Notes: a model not told the origin generated them from the letters alone. Shown: positions 1 to 5,320, counted from the first letter of the stretch. The stretch: 8,311 bases of DNA from Patescibacteria group bacterium (GCA_022574795.1 JACZRJ010000017.1:1-8311), one strand, 5' to 3'. Made by a program: numbers and translations.

Positions 1-257
1 GGCGTTGCCGCCGCAGTTGGCGTTGGCGTTGGGGTCGACGTTGCCGCCGGAGTTGGCGTTGGCGTTGGGGTCGACGTTGCTGCCGGAGTTGGCGTGGGAC
101 TAGCATGCCCCGCAGATACTCCTTCGAGTGGGTATATCACCGAGGGGAGAGTTGCCAAAACAGTCACAAACATAATTATCGTCGACGCCAGCACCAGATA
201 GGTCAACAATTTACCGCCCCGCTCCTTAGCCTCACAGCATGCCTTGGTCCCTTTCAT
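1..257 (-). CDS. Exported Pro/Thr-repeat protein, N-terminal part (3' end beyond left edge)
   Basis: Open frame of 85 complete codons from ATG at 257 to the window edge with no stop, so only the N-terminus is visible. Residues 1-16 carry five Lys/Arg (K2, K5, K11, R13, K16). Residues 17-43 are hydrophobic, and V47-S48-A49 could be a signal peptidase I site; an uncleaved membrane anchor is equally possible. From residue 53 on the protein is almost only Thr, Pro, Ala and Ser, built from a 12-residue repeat (TPAATSTPTPTP). Such stretches are typical extracellular stalks or linkers between a membrane anchor and a surface domain. An in-frame TAG lies nine codons before the ATG, which fixes the start; no convincing Shine-Dalgarno sequence precedes it. 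It follows the cyclase-family gene by 33 nt in the same direction, so co-transcription is likely. The C-terminal domain, and hence the function, cannot be seen. Confidence 0.72.
   Translation of the reverse strand, partial: MKGTKACCEAKERGGKLLTYLVLASTIIMFVTVLATLPSVIYPLEGVSAGHASPTPTPAATSTPTPTPTPAATSTPTPTPTAAAT
4..100. repeat. 36-bp tandem repeat, about 2.7 copies, coding
   Basis: Copies at 4-39 and 40-75 are identical except at positions 14/50 (c versus g). A third, partial copy at 76-100 diverges near its end. The 36-bp unit equals 12 codons, so copy-number change keeps the minus-strand reading frame and only alters the length of the Thr/Pro stalk. Within the unit a 6-bp ggcgtt motif is itself repeated, corresponding to Thr-Pro dipeptides. 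The array probably continues past the left edge. Confidence 0.9.
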
Positions 258-290
258 AATATTATTTGTCTACTAACCTTAGCTGGATTA

Positions 291-917
291 TTACCGGTAA
301 CGCAACGCTGCCCGAGCCGGTGCACCATCAAGATCTACTGCCAAAGGTAAACACAGCAGCTCATAGCTACCCGCCTCAATCTCAGGCAACCACAGGCCCT
401 CCAGAATGATAATGCCAGCCTCCAATAACAGAGCATGTGTTTGGTCTTTGATTCCTTTCTTTTTTATTGAGGGGGCATCAATACCTACTAGCACCACTCC
501 CCGCTCAGCTAGTTCTCGTGCGGCGCTCTCCTCCAAAGCCACAAACGATTCATCGAATACCTCCTGCCCTGTGCTAGAGTTTATTGTTTTAATCAGCACA
601 CGTTCAGCAGTCGTCTTCGGTAGCTGGGAGCCTGAGATAACCTCAGTCGCCGCTGTCAAATCAATAACCTCAGCCGGCCCAGAAAACTGACCCAGCCCGT
701 AGCTAGCTGTGCCGGCAGCTCCTGCGGTAATATGCGCCGGCGCATCAATATGAGTACCGCTGTGCGAACCCAGCACAATCTTAGTCACCGCACTACTGTT
801 CTCGTCAGCCAGCGCCACCTGCTTAAAAGCAACCTCAGGATTGCCAGGATATATCGCCATACCAACACGCAGGGAACGCGTAATGTCTACCACCGTACCA
901 GCCTGCATACCTTGCAT
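291..917 (-). CDS. Cyclase-family metal-dependent hydrolase (kynurenine formamidase-like)
   Basis: A 208-residue protein, close to the usual length of the cyclase family (PF04199). The signature is complete: H52-SGT-H56-I-D58-AP-A-H62, followed by GIDAPS at 145-150, H161 and E173. H52, H56, D58, H161 and E173 match in order and spacing the metal ligands known from bacterial kynurenine formamidase KynB. The N-terminus (VDITRSLRVGMAIYPG) is the usual family opening. Family members hydrolyse cyclic or linear amides, for example N-formylkynurenine or isatin; the substrate here is unknown, and no tryptophan-degradation genes are nearby. The protein is cytosolic, with no signal peptide. The start is ATG 917, or possibly ATG 908 three codons on; neither has a good Shine-Dalgarno sequence. 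It is divergent from zwf across only 25 bp and precedes the exported Pro/Thr-repeat gene, probably as one transcript. Confidence 0.88.
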   Translation of the reverse strand: MQGMQAGTVVDITRSLRVGMAIYPGNPEVAFKQVALADENSSAVTKIVLGSHSGTHIDAPAHITAGAAGTASYGLGQFSGPAEVIDLTAATEVISGSQLPKTTAERVLIKTINSSTGQEVFDESFVALEESAARELAERGVVLVGIDAPSIKKKGIKDQTHALLLEAGIIILEGLWLPEIEAGSYELLCLPLAVDLDGAPARAALRYR

Positions 918-922
918 ACGTT

Positions 923-936
923 GTAGTGTACACTAC
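923..936. promoter_or_regulatory. Perfect 14-bp palindrome in the divergent cyclase/zwf gap
   Basis: GTAGTGTACACTAC is its own reverse complement and fills more than half of the 25-bp gap between the two divergent start codons (917 and 943). Both strands therefore read TACACT (4 of 6 matches to the -10 consensus TATAAT), ending 8 nt before the zwf ATG and 7 nt before the cyclase ATG. This would fit a symmetric bidirectional promoter making two leaderless mRNAs. No matching -35 is visible on either strand. The alternative is an operator for a dimeric regulator that controls both genes. Confidence 0.45.
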
Positions 937-942
937 GGCCAC

Positions 943-2358
943 ATGAACAGAGCCAGCCACCAGCCCACAATTATTGTCATCTTCGGAGCCACGGGAGACT
1001 TGGCCCAACGCAAGCTACTGCCAGCCCTCTTTCATCTCTACTCCAACGGGTATTTACCCCAAAAAACTCGTATCCTAGGACTCTCCAAAGACCATAACGA
1101 CAGTAGTAGTTTTCGAAAATTTGCTCGAAATGTTATTGAGCGTTCTGTTCACCAACACCGAGCGGAAGAACTATCAGAATTTCTAACCACGCTCGATTAC
1201 TTAACCGGCGAATTTGAAAATAAAGAACTGTACCGCAAGATAGCTCAAGAGCTGGCCGCAATTGACGAGCGGGAATTCAAGCTGTGCTCAAACAAATTGT
1301 TCTACTTAGCAGTACCTCCCGTAGCCTACGATCACATTTTCGACCAGCTCGCCCGCTCTGGACTGACTATCCCCTGCGGCGACAGTGAGGGTTGGACACG
1401 TGTGCTTGTTGAAAAACCGTTCGGTAAAGATTTAGTAACTGCTCAAGCTTTAGACCGCAAGCTGGGCAAACTGTTCCAAGAAGAGCAGATCTTTAGAATT
1501 GACCATTATCTGGCCAAAGAAACCGTCCAAAATATTATTACCTTCCGTTTCGCCAATGCGCTCTTCGAGCCAGTTTGGAATAGAGAGTATATCGACCACG
1601 TCAAAATAACCTTATGGGAAAAATTTGGCGTGGGCCAACGAGGCTCATTCTACGAAGACGTCGGAGCACTGCGGGATGTTGGTCAAAACCACCTGCTCCA
1701 AATGCTCGCTCTTATCGCCATGGAAGATCCCATCAAACTTGAAGCTGACGCTATCAGGTCGGCCCGTCAGAAAGTCCTCGATCAGCTCAAGCCACTTAGT
1801 CGACAGCAAATACGGGGCAGCGTAACTCGAGGGCAATATCAAGGCTATCGTGAAGAACAAGAAGTCGCTGCCGAATCAGAGACCGAGACTTTTTTCCGAC
1901 TAACCGCCCAGGTGAACAATAAACGATGGCGAGGTGTACCGTTCATATTAGAAAGCGGTAAGAAAATGGCCGCGCAAAAAGTTGAGATCAAAGTGACCTT
2001 TAAAGAAAAGGAGTCGTGCGTCTGTTCGCCTGACGATAAGCAAATACATCAAAACGTACTCACTATCCACCTGCAACCTGATGAAGGAATTTCTTTAGTC
2101 TTTTGGGCCAAGAAACCCGGACTCGAGCATGAGCTAGAGCCAAAAACTCTTTCCTTCTTCTACAAAGACTCTGACCTCCAACAAGAGCTGCCCAGCGCTT
2201 ACGAAAAAGTTCTCTATGACTGTATTCGCGGCGATCAAACCCTCTTCACCAGCACCGAGGAAGTGTCTGCCGCCTGGCGCTTCATCTCACCAATCTTGAA
2301 AACCTGGAGCAACGTTCCTCTGATCGAATACCAACCAGGCAGCCAAGGGCCAACCTAA
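943..2358 (+). CDS. zwf: Glucose-6-phosphate 1-dehydrogenase
   Basis: A 471-residue enzyme that oxidises glucose 6-phosphate to 6-phosphogluconolactone while reducing NAD(P)+, the first step of the oxidative pentose-phosphate pathway. The Rossmann motif is GATGDLAQRK (15-24). Also present are EKPFG (157-161), the substrate-binding motif RIDHYLAKE (185-193, usual form RIDHYLGKE, so Gly is replaced by Ala), and GALRDVGQNH (241-250) carrying the catalytic-type His250. Length is near the family norm of about 480-500. The frame stays open upstream to an ATG at 841, but that would run through the whole divergent promoter and into the cyclase gene. ATG 943, 12 codons before the Rossmann motif, is the natural start. 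It has no Shine-Dalgarno and may be leaderless. The TAA stop overlaps the stop of the convergent gnd by 4 bp. Confidence 0.96.
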   Translation: MNRASHQPTIIVIFGATGDLAQRKLLPALFHLYSNGYLPQKTRILGLSKDHNDSSSFRKFARNVIERSVHQHRAEELSEFLTTLDYLTGEFENKELYRKIAQELAAIDEREFKLCSNKLFYLAVPPVAYDHIFDQLARSGLTIPCGDSEGWTRVLVEKPFGKDLVTAQALDRKLGKLFQEEQIFRIDHYLAKETVQNIITFRFANALFEPVWNREYIDHVKITLWEKFGVGQRGSFYEDVGALRDVGQNHLLQMLALIAMEDPIKLEADAIRSARQKVLDQLKPLSRQQIRGSVTRGQYQGYREEQEVAAESETETFFRLTAQVNNKRWRGVPFILESGKKMAAQKVEIKVTFKEKESCVCSPDDKQIHQNVLTIHLQPDEGISLVFWAKKPGLEHELEPKTLSFFYKDSDLQQELPSAYEKVLYDCIRGDQTLFTSTEEVSAAWRFISPILKTWSNVPLIEYQPGSQGPT

Positions 2359-3260
2359 CCAGAGGATTTTTTTACCTCGTGTCCGCCAAACTCTTTTCTT
2401 AAGGCCGCAATTAATTTGGCTGAAAAGGGCTCCGCCTGGCGTGAATCAAAACGAGCATAAAGCGCTGCGGTGTTTGTCCAAAAAGGCACCGCCTGATCAA
2501 CGGCCTCTTTAACCGACCAGCGCCCCTCACCATTATCTTCGACATAGGCCTCAATATCTGACAATTGCCCATCTCGCCTCAGAGCCTGCGCAGCCAGCTC
2601 CATCAAAAAAGATCGCACAATAGTACCCTGGCTCCAGAGCTCAGAAATTTGGGCTAAATCTAAGTCCGGGTACGAGCCATCCTTGAGTAGGTGAAAACCC
2701 TCACCGATCGCCTGCATCATGCCATACTCAACAGCATTGTGGACCATCTTGACGTAGTGTCCCGCCCCAACCGGACCAACATGGGCATAGGCCCCCGGAG
2801 CTGCCAGCGCCTCAAATACTTCGGTCAGCGGCTCCACCTGGGCTTTCGCCCCCCCCACCATTAGGGCGTATCCCTTAACCTCACCAGCCAGACCGCCACT
2901 CACGCCAACATCCACAAACCGAATATCACGCTTGGCTAAGGTGGCACCGTGTCGCTGGGCGTCACCAAAGTGAGAATTGCCACCATCGATAACAGTGTCT
3001 CCGGCAGCCAACTCCTTACCGACCGCTCCAATCGTATCGCGGACTGCCTCGCCGGCCGGAATCATCAGCCAGATCACGCGCGGGGCATTAAGCTGAGCAA
3101 TGAGCGATTCAAGGCTGCTCTCAAATGTTCCGCCAGCCGACTCAACTACCGCTGCCGCTTCAGCATTCTGGTCATAGGCATAAACCTCCAAACCAGCTTT
3201 TAGCCATCGCCGGAGCAAACCGGCGCCCATCTTACCAACTCCAATCAAGCCAATTGTCAT
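2355..3260 (-). CDS. gnd: 6-phosphogluconate dehydrogenase, decarboxylating, short NAD-type
   Basis: A 301-residue protein that converts 6-phosphogluconate to ribulose 5-phosphate and CO2. It belongs to the short class (about 300 residues) rather than the roughly 470-residue E. coli class. The dinucleotide motif is GVGKMG (7-12). The second strand ends in Asp30 (YAYDQN), where NADP-dependent homologues have Asn-Arg, so NAD+ is the likely cofactor. Substrate and catalytic signatures are intact: DGGNS (92-96), GVSGG (119-123), K171-MVHN with E178, and EGRWSV (245-250). The start is ATG 3260, with no Shine-Dalgarno; a promoter-like sequence ends 9 nt upstream. It converges on zwf with stop codons overlapping by 4 bp, so the two pathway genes are adjacent but transcribed towards each other. 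A pgl-type lactonase gene is absent from the window. Confidence 0.94.
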   Translation of the reverse strand: MTIGLIGVGKMGAGLLRRWLKAGLEVYAYDQNAEAAAVVESAGGTFESSLESLIAQLNAPRVIWLMIPAGEAVRDTIGAVGKELAAGDTVIDGGNSHFGDAQRHGATLAKRDIRFVDVGVSGGLAGEVKGYALMVGGAKAQVEPLTEVFEALAAPGAYAHVGPVGAGHYVKMVHNAVEYGMMQAIGEGFHLLKDGSYPDLDLAQISELWSQGTIVRSFLMELAAQALRRDGQLSDIEAYVEDNGEGRWSVKEAVDQAVPFWTNTAALYARFDSRQAEPFSAKLIAALRKEFGGHEVKKSSG

Positions 3261-3269
3261 ATCCGACTA

Positions 3270-3298
3270 AGCATACTGTATGTCCTAACCCTTGCCCA
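3270..3298 (-). promoter_or_regulatory. Candidate gnd promoter, near-leaderless
   Basis: Read on the minus strand, TGGGCA (3298-3293, 4 of 6 to TTGACA), a 17-nt spacer and TATGCT (3275-3270, 4 of 6 to TATAAT) end 9 nt before the gnd ATG. Transcription would start at or within a few bases of the start codon. The -10 overlaps a CATAC-T-GTATG inverted repeat (3272-3282), a possible regulator site. Evidence is consensus matching only. Confidence 0.33.
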
Positions 3299-3355
3299 CA
3301 AAAATAAACACTAGCTCACCTACCTGTTTCTGCAGTAGCATAGCAGTACGACACT

Positions 3356-3469
3356 ATGATTGCTCTCTCTCAACATCTCCTACTCTTTGGCACCTTTTTC
3401 CTCTTCGGCTTTACCCTGGGAGTGTTGCTGGGCTACTCACTAATCGAAGCGGGCGATCATAAATTATGA
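3356..3469 (+). CDS. Small single-span membrane protein (37 residues), unknown
   Basis: ATG 3356 to TGA 3467-3469. Residues 8-30 are strongly hydrophobic and rich in Phe, Leu and Gly, enough for one membrane span. They are followed by a short polar tail (EAGDHKL). The span contains G18-F-xx-G22-xxx-G26, a GxxxG-type helix packing motif. The next gene starts inside the stop codon (ATGA at 3466-3469), a layout typical of translational coupling. That overlap, together with the shared GFxxGxxxG motif, is the main reason to believe this very short ORF is real. No Shine-Dalgarno precedes the ATG. I do not recognise a family. The gene is divergent from gnd with a 95-bp gap. Confidence 0.5.
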   Translation: MIALSQHLLLFGTFFLFGFTLGVLLGYSLIEAGDHKL

Positions 3470-3696
3470 CGGGGGCCGAAATAATAACAAACATTCTGCA
3501 AGCCTTTGGTTTTTTGGCACTGTATCTATTTATCGGCTTTGGACCAGGCTTCGTTATCGGTCTAATGATGGCTAACCTGGTCATTGGCAGGGGTAAACCA
3601 ACCCTGATGCAAAAACACACCACCAATAAACAATTGGCGGCTCAACATAATGCTCAATGGAATCCAGCCCACGAACGCTGGCAAAAACCAAAGTAG
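3466..3696 (+). CDS. Small membrane protein (76 residues), unknown
   Basis: Starts at ATG 3466 inside the TGA of the preceding 37-residue ORF and ends at TAG 3696. Residues 6-41 are hydrophobic; the central G24-F-G-P-G28-xxx-G32 could either bend the segment into a hairpin of two short spans or mark one long span. The tail from residue 42 is hydrophilic and basic (RGK, QKH, NKQ, ERWQKPK), which by the positive-inside rule would lie in the cytoplasm. GFGPGFVIG (24-32) has the same GFxxGxxxG spacing as GFTLGVLLG (18-26) in the upstream protein, suggesting related or partner helices. There is no signal peptide cleavage site, Cys residue or known domain. Function unknown. A minus-strand frame across this region (3411-3626) looks like a shadow. 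Confidence 0.68.
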   Translation: MTGAEIITNILQAFGFLALYLFIGFGPGFVIGLMMANLVIGRGKPTLMQKHTTNKQLAAQHNAQWNPAHERWQKPK

Positions 3697-3747
3697 TTAA
3701 AAGCGATCCCCCTTTACCTTGGCTCCGCGCGCCGGCGAGGCGACAAG

Positions 3748-4293
3748 CTACTCGCTAACAATGACTGATCCTATCAAACTTGGATTCAGATGATCATGAA
3801 AGGCCCAGGTACCAGCCTGAGCAAAAGTATAGGAATACGTTTCTCCGGTAGCTAAAGGCTTGAACGCATCGAAGCCTGCCAGCACCTGATGGGTGGGATG
3901 CACAACTGACGCCGGCCAGTGAGAGGCCTGCCCATTGTTAACAAAGTTCACCGTACTTCCCGGCGCTACGGTAACTGTGGCTGGCGTAAACCCGGTATCG
4001 TCCATCGAAATAGTAACCTCAACGATCTCAGTCGCCGGACTTGTGGTGGGCTCTTCAGCAGTAGTGCTTGTCTCCCCAGGACCAGTAGTTGGCGGCTCAT
4101 CTATCGGAGCCTGCTGTAATAACGAACCACCCGATGATGATCCGGCCGACTCATCGGTAAACTCAACAGCCGTATCCTCTTTTTCCATCACCTCGAAGTC
4201 CCCATTAGGTTCCGTTGATCGGAAAGCAAGTAAACCAATCACCACAATAATCGCAACTACGATAATGCTACCCACCACAGTTAATCCTTTCAT
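3748..4293 (-). CDS. Membrane-anchored cupredoxin-like protein
   Basis: A 181-residue protein. Residues 3-24 form an uncleaved N-terminal membrane anchor. Residues 26-88 are a Ser/Thr/Glu/Pro-rich linker, and 89-180 are a cupredoxin-type beta-barrel (VEVTISMDDTGFTPATVTV, then PGSTVNFVNNG and GETYSYTFAQAGTW). The domain should sit outside the cytoplasmic membrane. Copper-site region: H125 (SHWPAS) plus H132 and H135, then F165-H166-D167-H168-L-N-P-S-L-I-G. In ordinary blue-copper proteins this last loop reads roughly C-x2-H-x2-M; here those positions align to Asp167, Asn170 and Leu173, so the classic Cys and Met ligands are absent, while several His remain. Electron transfer is therefore uncertain; a His-based copper site or a structural role is possible. 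It lies downstream of the DsbA-like gene on the same strand, but with a 203-bp gap and its own ribosome binding site. Confidence 0.85.
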   Translation of the reverse strand: MKGLTVVGSIIVVAIIVVIGLLAFRSTEPNGDFEVMEKEDTAVEFTDESAGSSSGGSLLQQAPIDEPPTTGPGETSTTAEEPTTSPATEIVEVTISMDDTGFTPATVTVAPGSTVNFVNNGQASHWPASVVHPTHQVLAGFDAFKPLATGETYSYTFAQAGTWAFHDHLNPSLIGSVIVSE

Positions 4294-4300
4294 ACCTACA

Positions 4301-4304
4301 TCCT
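4301..4304 (-). promoter_or_regulatory. Shine-Dalgarno site of the cupredoxin gene
   Basis: On the minus strand AGGA lies 7 nt before ATG 4293 (GTAGGA-tgtaggt-ATG). This is the only clear, well-spaced Shine-Dalgarno sequence before a gene in the window, and it supports the chosen start. Confidence 0.6.
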
Positions 4305-4402
4305 ACCAGCGGGCACTAAAATTAGGCAAGTCTTAGTAAAAAATAAGTGCTTTTTAAAAAAGAGTTAGGACGATCCTGATTAATTGTCAGCCACGTCGAA
4401 TT

Positions 4403-4491
4403 CATTTCGCGCGGCGAAGCACCTTGAATGGGAAGGTAGCCGAACAAAGTGAGCGAATTGGAGGGGGGGGACCCCTGCTGGGTTCCCTCTT
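4403..4491 (+). ncRNA. Candidate structured RNA or structured intergenic element
   Basis: Within the 203-bp gap 4294-4496 three stem-loops follow each other. The first is TTCGC-gcg-GCGAA (4406-4418, extendable by a U-G pair). The second is ACCTT-gaatggg-AAGGT (4421-4437), flanked by GGC (4413-4415) and GCC (4439-4441). The third is a long hairpin, 4463-4474 against 4480-4491, with loop CTGCT. An alternative long-range helix pairs CATTTCGC (4403-4410) with GCGAATTG (4453-4460), with one mismatch. The third stem has four G-U wobbles if read from the plus strand, two of them at its open end; on the minus strand these become A-C mismatches, so the fold favours a plus-strand RNA. No family is recognised, no strong promoter is seen, and no U-tract follows. 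It could also be a dispersed palindromic repeat. Confidence 0.3.
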
Positions 4492-4496
4492 AAAAA

Positions 4497-5234
4497 TCAA
4501 AGCAACTGATCAAGCTGTGCCTTGACCGCCTCGTATGGTAACGCCCCGCTCACCGGAATTTTCTCACCATTTGGCCCCAGCAATATTGAGTAGGGTGTGC
4601 CTTGGCCACCTGCGGCGGCGGCATCAAGCAAGTCCGCATCAATACGATCACTGTGCTTATCTGATCCCAAGCAGGTCGCAAACTGCTGGGCATCAGCTAC
4701 TCCAACTTCAGCCGCCCGACTTTTCAGCTTATCATCGGTCAAATCAGCCCCTGTCTCTGTGGTCTCAAACAAATGATCTAACAACTCCCAGAATTTACCC
4801 TGATCAGCAGCACACTCAACTGCCACTGCTGCTTGTCGCGCGTTAGGATGAATTTGTTCCAGGGGGAAATGCCGATACACCCAACGGACATCTTCTGGAT
4901 TTTCAGCGACGATTTGCTGCAACGTTGGATGAAACCTCTTACAGAACGGACACTCTAAATCAGAATATTCAATAATCGTCACTTTAGCCGAGTCCGGCCC
5001 TCTAATGTGATCATCGGCAGACACTGCCCTAATATCACCGATCTCAGGCGCGGCTGGCTCTGGCGCTTCTCCCCCGGCCACCGCCGCTCCCGGTCCGGTA
5101 CTAGTAGCAGCTCCGCCACTATAATATATCGCGGCTGCGATCAGTGCCCCAGCGATCACGATTGCGATCGACACACCAGGGGAGCTCTGGCGACTAGCCT
5201 GATGGGTTGCTGAAGTAGTTTCTATAGAATTCAC
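4497..5234 (-). CDS. DsbA-like thiol-disulfide oxidoreductase, membrane-anchored
   Basis: A 245-residue protein. Residues 21-38 are a membrane anchor following a short polar N-terminus, and 40-65 are an Ala/Gly/Pro linker. The thioredoxin-like domain with helical insertion (Thioredoxin_4/DsbA type) spans about 70-245. The redox motif is C95-P-F-C98 (SDLECPFCKRFHP) and the cis-proline loop is G-T213-P214. Two further cysteines, C141 and C188, might form a structural disulfide. It should introduce or shuffle disulfides in exported proteins; a partner that reoxidises it (DsbB or VKOR type) is not in the window. The start codon is GTG (plus-strand cac at 5232-5234) with no Shine-Dalgarno, and a TATATA box ends 6 nt upstream. 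The next in-frame start would lie inside the membrane-domain region, so GTG is preferred. It follows the helicase gene by 86 nt. Confidence 0.92.
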   Translation of the reverse strand: MNSIETTSATHQASRQSSPGVSIAIVIAGALIAAAIYYSGGAATSTGPGAAVAGGEAPEPAAPEIGDIRAVSADDHIRGPDSAKVTIIEYSDLECPFCKRFHPTLQQIVAENPEDVRWVYRHFPLEQIHPNARQAAVAVECAADQGKFWELLDHLFETTETGADLTDDKLKSRAAEVGVADAQQFATCLGSDKHSDRIDADLLDAAAAGGQGTPYSILLGPNGEKIPVSGALPYEAVKAQLDQLL

Positions 5235-5240
5235 AGAGGG

Positions 5241-5281
5241 TATATATGGTTATGAGTAATCGTAATAGCGTAAGCCATAAC
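5241..5281 (-). promoter_or_regulatory. Candidate dsbA-like promoter with inverted repeat
   Basis: On the minus strand TATATA (5246-5241) ends 6 nt before the GTG start, compatible with a leaderless transcript. Just upstream, GTTATG (5249-5254) and CATAAC (5276-5281) form a perfect 6-bp inverted repeat separated by 21 nt, enclosing the place where a -35 would lie. No good -35 is seen. The repeat could be an operator or a chance match. Confidence 0.25.
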
Positions 5282-5320
5282 AACCATCTCAGCAAGCAGT
5301 GTCGAGGTACGCCCGGTAGA

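Noticed and set aside
841..942. Longer zwf reading frame starting at ATG 841
   Set aside because: It would add 34 residues unlike any glucose-6-phosphate dehydrogenase N-terminus, lies wholly across the divergent gap and the start of the cyclase gene, and the conserved Rossmann motif follows ATG 943 at the normal distance.
2341..2373. Possible intrinsic terminator after zwf (T7 run)
   Set aside because: Only 3-bp stems can be formed before the T run, and the Ts encode Lys codons of gnd on the other strand.
3697..3747. GC-rich 51-bp gap between the small membrane genes and the cupredoxin gene as a bidirectional terminator
   Set aside because: It holds short overlapping CG-rich palindromes (gcgcgc, gccggc) but no single strong stem and no T run on either side; I see nothing firm in it.
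3935..4336. 133-residue plus-strand open frame opposite the cupredoxin gene
   Set aside because: It is antisense to a well-supported cupredoxin; its Ser/Thr/Val-rich composition is what the complement of the low-complexity linker would give, and it shows no domain.
4361..4395. CTGACAATTAATCA on the minus strand resembling the trp/tac -35 region
   Set aside because: The -35-like CTGACA is good, but at 17 nt spacing the -10 position reads TAACTC, which matches TATAAT at only two positions; not reported as a promoter.
4322..4405. 27-residue minus-strand ORF (ATG 4405) in the dsbA/cupredoxin gap
   Set aside because: Too short, no Shine-Dalgarno, not hydrophobic or otherwise patterned, and it crosses the structured segment; likely chance.
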